Positions 1 through 5,828 of a stretch of DNA of 10,183 bases are shown here, one piece after another; the stretch's first letter is position 1, and every line of letters starts with the position of its first letter. Position numbers and translations under genes: made by a program. Below the pieces are notes generated by a model, which saw nothing but the letters and a program-made list of their open reading frames with translations, had not been told where the DNA came from and made no database searches. The stretch is from JACPFV01 sp052386975 (GTDB lineage Bacteria > Pseudomonadota > Gammaproteobacteria > Nevskiales > Nevskiaceae): the NCBI GenBank assembly GCA_052386975.1, contig JBQTJQ010000056.1:1-10183 (forward strand), in the 5' to 3' direction.

Positions 1-1163
1 TATTCCGGAGACATAGGTAACACTCTAGCCTCGAAGGGGTTGTGCGCGCTTTCGACGCGCCCGGCCTGGTGATCGAAGAATCCCAGGTCGTAGGTCATGA
101 AGCTGACCTGCCAGAGGCGATCCTCCACCTCCTTGATACCGACGTTCTGGCCCGCCAAAGCGGTGCTGAGGTGGATTTTTCGCTTGCCCAGGCAGATGCG
201 CCCGCAATGGGTGACGCTGACCGTGCGGTCGTGAAACGGGTACGAGAGCTCGCCGAGGCCGCGATATTCACGCGGTGAGGGTTTGTAGAAGTCGCCCGGC
301 GTCTTCATCCCGAGCGCCTGATGCGGCCGATCGTGGTTGAAGGTCTCCACGAAGTCATCGAATTTGGCCTGCTGCTGAAGCAGATTGTCGGCGGCAGGCT
401 GGGTCGCCTCCTTCTTCAGGGTCAGGTGCATGCGCTCGTGCCGGCCGTTTTGCTGGGGATGGCCGGGCTTGATGCGCTCGATGCCGATGCCAAGGCGCAG
501 CCACCAGACCGAGAGCTTCGACAGGCCGAAGAGTCCGTTGGGACTGGCAAACGGCACCCCGTTGTCGGTCCGGATCGCCTTGGGTAGCCCAAACTCCCGG
601 AAGGCCCGCTCGAAGACCGTGAAGGCGTACTTCTCCTTGGTCGTGGAGAGGGCTTCGCAGCGCAGCAGATAGCGGCTCGCGAAGTCCGTGACGGTCAGTG
701 GGTAGCAATAGCGCCGGTCCGCGAGCATGAATTCGCCCTTGTAATCGGCGCACCACAGGTCATTGGGCTGATCGGGCCTGGATAGCTGCGTGCCATTGGC
801 CTTGTAGCGGCGCTTGCGGTCTTTGGCGACCAGGCCATGCCGATCCAGCACCGCGTGCACCGTGCTGATCGCCGGCAGGTGGATGCCGCTGTACAGGCGC
901 CGGATCTTCTCCCGGATCTTCGGCGCGCCCCAACTCGGTCGCTGCTGCTTGATGCCCAAGATCAGCGACTCGATCTGAAATGGCAGCTGATTGGCCTGCC
1001 TGTACGGCCGGCGAGACCGATCCTTCAGGCCTTCCAGCCCACACTCCTTGTACCGCTCGTAGATCTTGTAACCGGTCTTGCGAGAGATGCCGAACTCCCG
1101 ACACAGCACGGCCACCTTCTCGCCTTCCATGACCCGCGCCACAAACCGCAGACGCTCGTCCAT
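1..1163 (-). CDS. IS481-family DDE transposase (3' end at window edge)
   Basis: Catalyses cut-out and strand transfer of the surrounding insertion sequence. The frame is open from ATG at 1163 to the window edge: 387 residues, then a final TA that may be the first two bases of a stop codon. A helix-turn-helix of the kind that binds IS ends lies at about residues 14-45 (VAVLCREFGISRKTGYKIY). The RNase-H-like catalytic core follows, with D140 (WCADYKGEF), D200 (IRTDNGVPF) and E243 (QQNGRHERMH), and a C-terminal beta-rich segment ends inside the left inverted repeat. An AGGAGTG ribosome site sits 7 bases before the ATG. The D-to-E spacing is about seven residues longer than the classic 35, as seen in one IS481 branch. 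All catalytic residues are present and there are no frameshifts, so the gene looks active. Confidence 0.9.
   Translation of the reverse strand, partial: MDERLRFVARVMEGEKVAVLCREFGISRKTGYKIYERYKECGLEGLKDRSRRPYRQANQLPFQIESLILGIKQQRPSWGAPKIREKIRRLYSGIHLPAISTVHAVLDRHGLVAKDRKRRYKANGTQLSRPDQPNDLWCADYKGEFMLADRRYCYPLTVTDFASRYLLRCEALSTTKEKYAFTVFERAFREFGLPKAIRTDNGVPFASPNGLFGLSKLSVWWLRLGIGIERIKPGHPQQNGRHERMHLTLKKEATQPAADNLLQQQAKFDDFVETFNHDRPHQALGMKTPGDFYKPSPREYRGLGELSYPFHDRTVSVTHCGRICLGKRKIHLSTALAGQNVGIKEVEDRLWQVSFMTYDLGFFDHQAGRVESAHNPFEARVLPMSPE
5..24. repeat. Left terminal inverted repeat of the IS481 element
   Basis: CCGGAGACATAGGTAACACT here matches the reverse complement of 1214-1233 at 19 of 20 positions; only base 10 differs. 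The last codons of the transposase overlap this repeat. Confidence 0.85.
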
Positions 1164-1186
1164 CTTGGAACACTCCTGCCAGGGCA

Positions 1187-1208
1187 CCTTTGCTCTCCGG
1201 GGCAAAGG
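1187..1208 (-). other. Hairpin in the transposase leader
   Basis: CCTTTGC (1187-1193) and GCAAAGG (1202-1208) form a 7-bp perfect stem around an 8-base loop, between the right IS end and the transposase ribosome site. Several IS families use such leader structures to stop outside transcripts from driving the transposase. That role here is an inference. Confidence 0.4.
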
Positions 1209-1213
1209 CCAGA

Positions 1214-1233
1214 AGTGTTACCTATGTGTCCGG
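1214..1233. repeat. Right terminal inverted repeat of the IS481 element
   Basis: AGTGTTACCTATGTGTCCGG is the inverted partner of 5-24, with one mismatch. It lies about 50 bases upstream of the transposase ATG, so the transposase promoter would have to sit in or beside this end. Confidence 0.85.
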
Positions 1234-1240
1234 TATGACC

Positions 1241-1257
1241 TGTAACCTATGAGCCCG
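1241..1257 (+). repeat. Second IS-end-like sequence
   Basis: TGTAACCTATGAGCCCG matches TGTTACCTATGTGTCCG at 1217-1233 at 14 of 17 positions, in the same orientation and 24 bases further out. It may be a decayed end of a second related element, a subterminal transposase-binding site, or a preferred target. Confidence 0.5.
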
Positions 1258-1264
1258 AAAGCTC

Positions 1265-1297
1265 ATGAAAAAGGCCACTTAACGTGGCCTTTTTCAT
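1265..1297. terminator. Bidirectional intrinsic terminator
   Basis: A 14-bp perfect inverted repeat (1265-1278 and 1284-1297) surrounds a 5-base loop TTAAC. It has a GGCCAC/GTGGCC core flanked by AAAA on one side and TTTTT on the other, so it can end transcripts from either direction. It separates ohr (minus strand, ending at 1411) from the insertion sequence. Confidence 0.8.
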
Positions 1298-1307
1298 TTG
1301 ATTTACA

Positions 1308-1412
1308 TGGTGAAGAGGGAGGGATTCGAACGGGCGCGCGGCTTGGTCTTCATGCGCGCCCCGGGTTTCCGCCCGCGCGAAGCGCGGGACGGAAACCGAA
1401 TCCCTCCCTCTT
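1308..1412 (-). repeat. Palindromic element with tRNA-3'-end-like arms
   Basis: The outer arms 1313-1328 and 1397-1412 form a perfect 16-bp inverted repeat. Inside are two further hairpins: GGGCGCGC/GCGCGCCC (1332-1339 with 1354-1361) and a long stem GGTTTCCG...CGGAAACC (1364-1378 with 1382-1397, one bulged A). The whole can fold as a three-way junction. Read on the minus strand, 1330-1308 has exactly the layout of a tRNA 3' end: T-loop TTCGAAT, 5-base T-stem strand CCCTC, 7-base acceptor strand CCTCTTC, A and CCA. No matching 5' half exists here. The right arm abuts the ohr stop codon, so the RNA may also cap the ohr transcript. Confidence 0.6.
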
Positions 1413-1848
1413 ACGCGCCTTTCACCTCGAACTGCACTTCGACGTTGTTGCGCGTGGCGTGCGAATACGGGCAGATCTTCTCGTGCGCTTCGTGGACCAG
1501 CGCCATCAGCTCCTTCTGCGGCAAGCTCTGGTCCTCGACCGTCATCTTCACCGCGATGCCGAAGCCGCCGCCGTCACGCGGGCCGACCGAGACCGCGCAG
1601 GTGATGCTGGCACCGGCCGCGTTCTTCCTGGCCTGCTTGCCGACGAAATCCAGCGCGCCGCCGAAGCAGGCGGCGTAGCCCGCCGCGAATAGATGCTCAG
1701 GCGTCGTCGTGCCGGGCTTGCCCGGCCCGCCCATGGCCTTGGGCACCGACAGGTCGGCCTTGACCGTGCCGTCGTGCGCTTCGGTGTGGCCGTTGCGGCC
1801 GCCCTTGGCGGTGGCCGTGGCGGTGAACAGGGGCTTGATCGAGTCCAT
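1411..1848 (-). CDS. ohr: Organic hydroperoxide resistance protein Ohr
   Basis: A 145-residue OsmC-superfamily thiol peroxidase that reduces organic and lipid hydroperoxides in the cytoplasm; in the known family the disulphide is recycled by lipoylated proteins. The two redox cysteines are C61 (GYAACFGGAL) and C126 (KICPYSHATR), and the conserved active-site Arg and Glu are R18 (GGRNG) and E51 (TTPEHLF). Length and the NATR-like ending (HATRNNVEVQF) place it in the Ohr branch rather than OsmC. The start at 1848 gives the canonical N-terminus; the open frame extends further upstream, but only as an antisense shadow of the cytochrome gene. CGGAG lies about 6-9 bases before the ATG. No ohrR is visible next to it. 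The gene is divergent from the cytochrome gene with 51 bases between starts. Confidence 0.93.
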   Translation of the reverse strand: MDSIKPLFTATATAKGGRNGHTEAHDGTVKADLSVPKAMGGPGKPGTTTPEHLFAAGYAACFGGALDFVGKQARKNAAGASITCAVSVGPRDGGGFGIAVKMTVEDQSLPQKELMALVHEAHEKICPYSHATRNNVEVQFEVKGA

Positions 1849-1884
1849 GGCTGGCTCCGTCGTAGGCTGGGCGTCAGTCCACCT

Positions 1885-1890
1885 TAGAAT
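1885..1890 (+). promoter_or_regulatory. Possible -10 box for the cytochrome c gene
   Basis: TAGAAT lies 9 bases before the ATG at 1900. No convincing -35 is seen at 16-18 bases upstream, and no Shine-Dalgarno sequence precedes the ATG (CCGGCGCC). If this box is used, the transcript would start at or within a few bases of the start codon. The same bases read on the other strand give TATTCT, a possible -10 for ohr with a leader of about 30 bases. Confidence 0.35.
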
Positions 1891-1899
1891 ACCGGCGCC

Positions 1900-2442
1900 A
1901 TGAAAGCCATCGTTCTGACGCTCGTCGCCGCGCTCGCGTTGGTCGTCGTCGGCGCGGTCGGCCTGATCCACGCCGGCGCGATCAATTTTGCCGCCGACGA
2001 GCCGCACTCGCCAATGATCGCCAAGGCTATCGAGATCGCGCGCGAGCGTTTCATTGGCGGGCGCGCGAAAGCCATCCAGGTTCCGGATCTGAGCTCGCAG
2101 GAACGCATCGCGACCGGAGCCCAGCATTACGCGCCGATGTGCGCGGGCTGCCATCTCGCACCGGGAGCGAAGAACACCGAGCTGCGCCAGGGCCTGTATC
2201 CGCAGCCGCCCGAACTCGCCCGGCCCGACAACGCGGGCGATCCGGCGCGCCAGTTCTGGGTCATCAAGCACGGCATCAAGGGTAGCGGCATGCCGGCTTG
2301 GGGCACGAGTCACGACGACGCGGCGATCTGGGCTCTGGTCGCCTTCGCCCAGAAGCTCCCGACAATGTCGCCGGAGCAGTACCAGGCGTTGACGGCGCCG
2401 CCGGTCAAGGGCGACGGCCATTCCCACACTCACTCGCACTAG
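1900..2442 (+). CDS. Membrane-anchored monohaem cytochrome c
   Basis: A 180-residue c-type cytochrome with one haem, probably a periplasmic electron carrier held to the inner membrane. Residues 4-23 form a hydrophobic segment with a single Lys before it, acting as signal or anchor. The haem-binding motif is C81-A-G-C84-H85, and M131 in the GSGMPAWG loop is the likely sixth ligand; the pattern fits the cbb3-III/class I cytochrome c fold. The protein ends in a histidine-rich tail, HSHTHSH, which could bind metal. The NTF2-like gene starts 9 bases after its stop, so the two are probably co-transcribed. The redox partner cannot be told from the window. Start choice: the ATG gives a clean signal segment, though no ribosome site precedes it. 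Confidence 0.85.
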   Translation: MKAIVLTLVAALALVVVGAVGLIHAGAINFAADEPHSPMIAKAIEIARERFIGGRAKAIQVPDLSSQERIATGAQHYAPMCAGCHLAPGAKNTELRQGLYPQPPELARPDNAGDPARQFWVIKHGIKGSGMPAWGTSHDDAAIWALVAFAQKLPTMSPEQYQALTAPPVKGDGHSHTHSH

Positions 2443-2451
2443 GACTCCACG

Positions 2452-2910
2452 ATGAAACTACGGATGGCAGTGGCATCGCTGGTCACCGCGCTGATATTCG
2501 CCGTGCCGGTGTCCGCGAAGGACACGGATGGGCACCTGCAGGCAGCCGACGAACTCGGCCGCGCGATGACCGCGGCGGATACGGCGAAGATCAAGGCGCT
2601 GCTGGCGCCGGACGTGCTGATCTACGAATTTGGCGGCCAGGAGACCTCATTCGACGAATACGCCGCGACCCACATGAGGGCCGACATCGAGTTCATGGCG
2701 AAGGTGGCCGGCACCGTCGTGGATCGCAAGCACGATGCGGCAGGCGACCTCGCCTGGGTGGCGACGCGAAGGCGCATGATCGGCAGCTACCAGGAGAAGC
2801 CGATCGACGTGTTCAGCACCGAAACGCTGGTGCTGCGGCGCGGCCCGGCGGGCTGGAAGATCGTGCACATCCAGTGGTCGTCGCAGCCGGCTACGCCGCC
2901 GAAAAAATAA
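2452..2910 (+). CDS. Exported NTF2-like (SnoaL/DUF4440-type) protein
   Basis: A 152-residue protein with a signal peptide (hydrophobic residues 5-18, probable cleavage after AVPVSA at about residue 22) and then one NTF2-like cone domain. Features typical of DUF4440/SnoaL-like proteins are the N-terminal helix (ADELGRAMTAADTAKIKALLAPDVLIYEFGG), the S/T-F-x-E-Y element near residue 67, and the closing strand GWKIVHIQWSS. Many members have unknown ligands, so no reaction is assigned. AGGA about 7 bases before the ATG overlaps the end of the cytochrome gene, consistent with coupled translation. The stop TAA (2908-2910) touches the stop of the convergent transporter gene. Confidence 0.75.
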   Translation: MKLRMAVASLVTALIFAVPVSAKDTDGHLQAADELGRAMTAADTAKIKALLAPDVLIYEFGGQETSFDEYAATHMRADIEFMAKVAGTVVDRKHDAAGDLAWVATRRRMIGSYQEKPIDVFSTETLVLRRGPAGWKIVHIQWSSQPATPPKK

Positions 2911-3825
2911 TCAGGGCTGGACGCTGGGCTCGCTGGTCGCCGCGGCCGCAGCAGCCTTGCTGCGCTCGGCGCGGATCAGGTAGATGCCACAGGCGACGAT
3001 GGTCGCGGCTCCGATCCAGGTGCTCGCGCCCGGCAGCACCTGCCAGACCAGCGCATCGAAGCCCAGGCTCCAGATCAGCGCGGTGTACTCGAGCGGCGCG
3101 ATCACCGAGGCCTCGCCGCGCGCGAACGCCTCGGTGATGGCGAACTGGCCGGCGGCGCCGACGACGCCGACCCCGGCGACCAGCAGCCAGTGCTCGGGCT
3201 TGAGCGCAACCCAGCCGGGCAGCGCCAGCGCGCCGGCGCCGAGCGTGATGAACGTGAGCAGCCAGAACACCATGGCCTGGGTGCTGTCGGTGCGGCCGAG
3301 CAGGCGCACCGTGATCGCGGACACGGCATAGAGCGCGGCCGCGAACAGCACGGCGACACTGGCCCACACGGAAATGCCGGCGACTCCGGCCACGTCCGGA
3401 CGCATCGCGATCAGCACGCCGGCAAAGCCGCCGACGATCGCGATCCAGCGATGCGCGCCGATCTTCTCGCCGAGCAACGGCCGCGACAGCAGCGTGATGA
3501 TCAGCGGCGCGACGAAGAACACGGTGTACGCCGTGGTCAGCGGCAGGCCGCGCACGCCGTAGACGAACGCGGCGATCATCGCCACGCCGATCGCGCCGCG
3601 AAAGGCATGCAGGCCCCAGCGCACGTTCAACAGGGTGCGCGGGCTGCTGCGCATCAGCACCCACGCGGCGACGATCGGCCAGGACGAGGCCGCGCGCAGC
3701 GCGGCGACTTGCAAAGGCGGATAGGCGGCCGACAGCTCTTTCAAGCCCGCGTCCATGACCGACAGCAGGCCCACGGCCAGCAGCATCATGACGATGCCGC
3801 GGCGGTTGTCGTGCGACGCGGTCAA
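2911..3825 (-). CDS. EamA/DMT-family transporter
   Basis: A 304-residue drug/metabolite-transporter-superfamily protein of the inner membrane with about ten hydrophobic segments and two EamA repeats (roughly residues 10-140 and 155-285). The N-terminal repeat has the family signature RGIxMMLLAxxLxSxMDAxxK, and the second repeat contains AITEAFARGEASVIAPLEYTAL. Substrate unknown; relatives export metabolites or amino acids. I chose TTG at 3825, whose last two bases are the first two of the upstream stop (TTGA), because homologues carry a short polar stretch (here TASHDNRRG) before the first membrane segment and because CAGG lies 6 bases upstream. The ATG at 3789 (292 residues) is the alternative; it has no ribosome site and would begin right at the membrane segment. 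Ends in an alanine-rich tail. Confidence 0.85.
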   Translation of the reverse strand: MTASHDNRRGIVMMLLAVGLLSVMDAGLKELSAAYPPLQVAALRAASSWPIVAAWVLMRSSPRTLLNVRWGLHAFRGAIGVAMIAAFVYGVRGLPLTTAYTVFFVAPLIITLLSRPLLGEKIGAHRWIAIVGGFAGVLIAMRPDVAGVAGISVWASVAVLFAAALYAVSAITVRLLGRTDSTQAMVFWLLTFITLGAGALALPGWVALKPEHWLLVAGVGVVGAAGQFAITEAFARGEASVIAPLEYTALIWSLGFDALVWQVLPGASTWIGAATIVACGIYLIRAERSKAAAAAATSEPSVQP

Positions 3826-4577
3826 AGGATGCCTGGCACCAGCCACCAGCTGCGGCGCTTGTACTCGGCCCACTCCGGATAGCGCGACATGCTGGCTTCC
3901 TTCATCACCATGTTCACCGCGAACAGCCCGAGCCAGACGTAGCCGAGCACCAGCACCGGCAGCCAGTGCCACGCCAGCAGCGCGAAGCTGCCGTAGATCA
4001 GCATCTCGCCCAGGTAGTTCGGGTGGCGCACGTAGGTGAACAGGCCGTCGGTGATCAGGCCGCGCCTGGCCCGCAGCTGCACGTACTTCTGCGCGTCGCT
4101 GCCGAACATCAGCACGCTGCCGAGCACGCACAACCCGATGCACAGCGCGAACCAGGCGTGGTCGGGCAACGGGTAGTCGGGACTCGAGGTGCCGGAGATC
4201 AGCACCCAGCCGATGGCCCAGTACAGGGCGAGTCCGGCGGCGAGGTACAGCGCGCTTGGAATCGTGCAGCGGCCCTGCCAGCCCGGGTCTGGGAACACCA
4301 TGTCCTTGAGCAGCCACACGAGGCCGTAGCTGCCGTGCAGCGCGAGGTAGGTCCAGGCCGCGGTCGAGGTGGCCCACGGCGTCTTGTCCGCGTAGTACCA
4401 GATCAGGAAAGCGAAGAACGGCAGGCAGCCGGCTTTCTGCGTGTTGATGACCCACGCCGCCTTCCAAGGCCTCGGTCCGCCGCCGAGGTCGAACATCAGG
4501 CGGTTGTTGATGGCGCGCAGCCGCGCGGCCCAGCGCGGGGGCGGGGACGCGGCAGCAGCGGGGACGACCGAACTCAT
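3822..4577 (-). CDS. Isoprenylcysteine methyltransferase-like / DUF1295 membrane protein
   Basis: A 251-residue inner-membrane protein with hydrophobic segments at about 45-62, 74-92, 105-127, 140-160 and 194-225. The C-terminal part carries the ICMT/steroid-reductase-type core: GLFTYVRHPNYLGEML at about 178-193, then E227 and the closing EYKRRSWWLVPGIL. In the known families this core binds S-adenosylmethionine (ICMT/PEMT) or NADPH (steroid reductase/DUF1295), so the family supports either a methyltransferase or a reductase. The substrate is unknown. The stop TGA at 3822-3824 overlaps the proposed TTG of the transporter, suggesting a two-gene operon. The N-terminal 40 residues are polar and Pro/Ala/Arg-rich. 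Confidence 0.8.
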   Translation of the reverse strand: MSSVVPAAAASPPPRWAARLRAINNRLMFDLGGGPRPWKAAWVINTQKAGCLPFFAFLIWYYADKTPWATSTAAWTYLALHGSYGLVWLLKDMVFPDPGWQGRCTIPSALYLAAGLALYWAIGWVLISGTSSPDYPLPDHAWFALCIGLCVLGSVLMFGSDAQKYVQLRARRGLITDGLFTYVRHPNYLGEMLIYGSFALLAWHWLPVLVLGYVWLGLFAVNMVMKEASMSRYPEWAEYKRRSWWLVPGIL

Positions 4578-4588
4578 GGCGCGGACTC

Positions 4589-4603
4589 TACCTTGGCAAG
4601 GTA
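4589..4603. repeat. 15-bp palindrome in a divergent intergenic region
   Basis: TACCTTGGCAAGGTA is a perfect 7-bp inverted repeat around one central base. It sits in the 39-base gap between the divergent starts at 4577 and 4617 and overlaps a possible -10 box (TAATCT, 4602-4607). Its place and symmetry suit a dimeric repressor's operator, but no regulator gene is adjacent. Confidence 0.4.
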
Positions 4604-4607
4604 ATCT
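4602..4607 (+). promoter_or_regulatory. Possible -10 box for the CoA-transferase III gene
   Basis: TAATCT lies 9 bases before the ATG at 4617. There is no good -35 and no Shine-Dalgarno sequence (the bases before ATG are CGTCCTCC). If used, the mRNA would be leaderless or nearly so. Confidence 0.35.
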
Positions 4608-4616
4608 TCGTCCTCC

Positions 4617-5825
4617 ATGACTTCGACCAACCCCCTGCTCGCCGGCGTGCGCGTGCTGGACCTCTCGCGCCTGCTGCCGGGGCCGTTCTGCTCGCTGTAC
4701 CTCGCACAGCTCGGCGCCGAAGTGATCAAGATCGAGGAGCCCGGCGGCGGCGACTACGCGCGCGAGTCGCCGGAGCTGTTCGCGCAGGTCAACCGCGGCA
4801 AGAAATCCATCACGCTGGACCTGCGCCAGGCGGCCGACGTGGATGCTTTCAAGAAGCTCGTGGCGACCGCCGACATCGTGCTGGAGTCGTTCCGTCCCGG
4901 CGTGATGGATCGCCTGGGCTGCGGCTACGACGAGCTGAAGCAGCTCAACCCGAAGCTGGTCTACGCCGCGCTGACCGGCTATGGCCAGACCGGGCCGTAC
5001 CGCGACTGGGCCGGCCACGACCTCAACTACCTCGCCATCGCCGGAGCGCTCGACCAGTTCGGCCACGCCGGCGGCCCCCCGGCGCAGGTCAACGTGCAGC
5101 TCGCCGACCTCGCCGGTGGCGCGCTGACTTGCGTAATCGGCATCCTCGCGGCGCTCAACGGCGCGCGCGCCGGTGGCGCCGGCAGCTTCGTGGACGTGAG
5201 CATGACCGACGGCTCCGCCGCGCTGCAGGTGATCGCGCTGGCCTCGCTGCGCGAGCACGGCAGGAGTTTCGAGCGCGGTGCGGACCTGCTGTCCGGCGCG
5301 CTGCCGAACTACACGGTCTACAAGTGCCGCGACGGCAAGTACCTCGCGCTCGGCGCGCTGGAGCCCAAGTTCCTCAAGCGCCTCGGCACCGTGTTGTGGG
5401 AATCGGCGCCGGCGGTGCTGCGCAAGCTGCTGGACAAGGTGATGGGTGGTCGCAAGCCGCGCGAGGCCGCAGCGTCGGCTTCAAAGACCACCATCAATGC
5501 CTTCGGCAAGCTCGGTGACAAGTTGCGCAATCCCGACCAGGCCCGCCGCTACCTCGCGCCGCTGCGCGTGGCGCTGACCGCGCTGTTCCGCACGCGGCCA
5601 CGCGATGCCTGGGTCAAGCTGCTGGCGGAGCAGGACGCCTGCGTGACGCCGGTGCTGACGCTGGAAGAGGCGCTCGAGAATGCGCAGCTGCGCGCGCGCG
5701 GCATGATCGTCGAGGATGCCGGCAAGCCGGCGTTCGCGCTGCCGATCCTGTTCAGCCAGCCGCGGCCAGAAGTGGGACCGAGCCCCAAGCTCGGGCAACA
5801 TAACGCCGAAATCCTGGGGCGCTGA
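4617..5825 (+). CDS. CoA-transferase family III protein, alpha-methylacyl-CoA racemase type
   Basis: A 402-residue CaiB/BaiF-family protein of the cytoplasm. The closest match by motif is alpha-methylacyl-CoA racemase, which inverts the 2-methyl centre of branched acyl-CoA or sterol side-chain CoA esters so they can enter beta-oxidation. Counterparts of the catalytic residues of the characterised mycobacterial racemase are present at the same spacing: H134-D135 (GHDLNY), D164 (QLADLAGG) and E249 (GALEPKF). The family N-terminus (LAGVRVLDLSRLLPGPFCS...LGAEVIKIEEP) is intact. After E249, residues about 260-310 form a stretch rich in Lys, Arg and Ala that is longer than in the racemases I know. 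A CoA-transferase role cannot be excluded. The carbonic anhydrase gene begins 3 bases after the stop, so the two probably share a transcript. Confidence 0.85.
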   Translation: MTSTNPLLAGVRVLDLSRLLPGPFCSLYLAQLGAEVIKIEEPGGGDYARESPELFAQVNRGKKSITLDLRQAADVDAFKKLVATADIVLESFRPGVMDRLGCGYDELKQLNPKLVYAALTGYGQTGPYRDWAGHDLNYLAIAGALDQFGHAGGPPAQVNVQLADLAGGALTCVIGILAALNGARAGGAGSFVDVSMTDGSAALQVIALASLREHGRSFERGADLLSGALPNYTVYKCRDGKYLALGALEPKFLKRLGTVLWESAPAVLRKLLDKVMGGRKPREAAASASKTTINAFGKLGDKLRNPDQARRYLAPLRVALTALFRTRPRDAWVKLLAEQDACVTPVLTLEEALENAQLRARGMIVEDAGKPAFALPILFSQPRPEVGPSPKLGQHNAEILGR

Positions 5826-5828
5826 CCG

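Larger units (their letters stand above)
1..1240 (-). mobile_element. IS481-family insertion sequence (left end at or just beyond window edge)
   Basis: A single DDE transposase gene on the minus strand is bracketed by terminal inverted repeats at 5-24 and 1214-1233, which match at 19 of 20 positions. The repeats lie immediately outside or inside the ends of the gene, as is usual for compact IS481 elements. The right boundary is uncertain within a few bases: similarity between the two ends fades after the CCGG at 1230-1233. The left boundary may lie just before base 1, so the target duplication cannot be read. The element appears intact, because the reading frame is undamaged and both ends are present. 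Confidence 0.85.

Noticed and set aside
1308..1330. A complete tRNA gene
   Set aside because: Only the T-loop, 3' stems and CCA are present; no D arm, anticodon arm or 5' acceptor strand follows on the minus strand.
1308..1412. Integron attC site
   Set aside because: The R' and R'' core sites typical of attC are absent, and no integrase or cassette structure is nearby.
1849..2439. Upstream extension of the ohr reading frame to a 342-residue protein
   Set aside because: The extension is antisense to the cytochrome gene, is Arg-rich without family features, and Ohr homologues begin at the MDSIKPLF position.
2298..3137. Plus-strand 279-residue open frame
   Set aside because: It crosses the cytochrome, NTF2-like and transporter genes out of frame and is Arg/Gly/Ala-rich.
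3826..4467. Fusion of the transporter with a long N-terminal domain
   Set aside because: The frame stays open only because of high G+C; it is a shadow of the methyltransferase gene on the same strand.
4578..5258. Upstream extension of the methyltransferase frame
   Set aside because: It is antisense to the CoA-transferase III gene, low in hydrophobic pattern, and the ATG at 4577 gives a sensible N-terminus.
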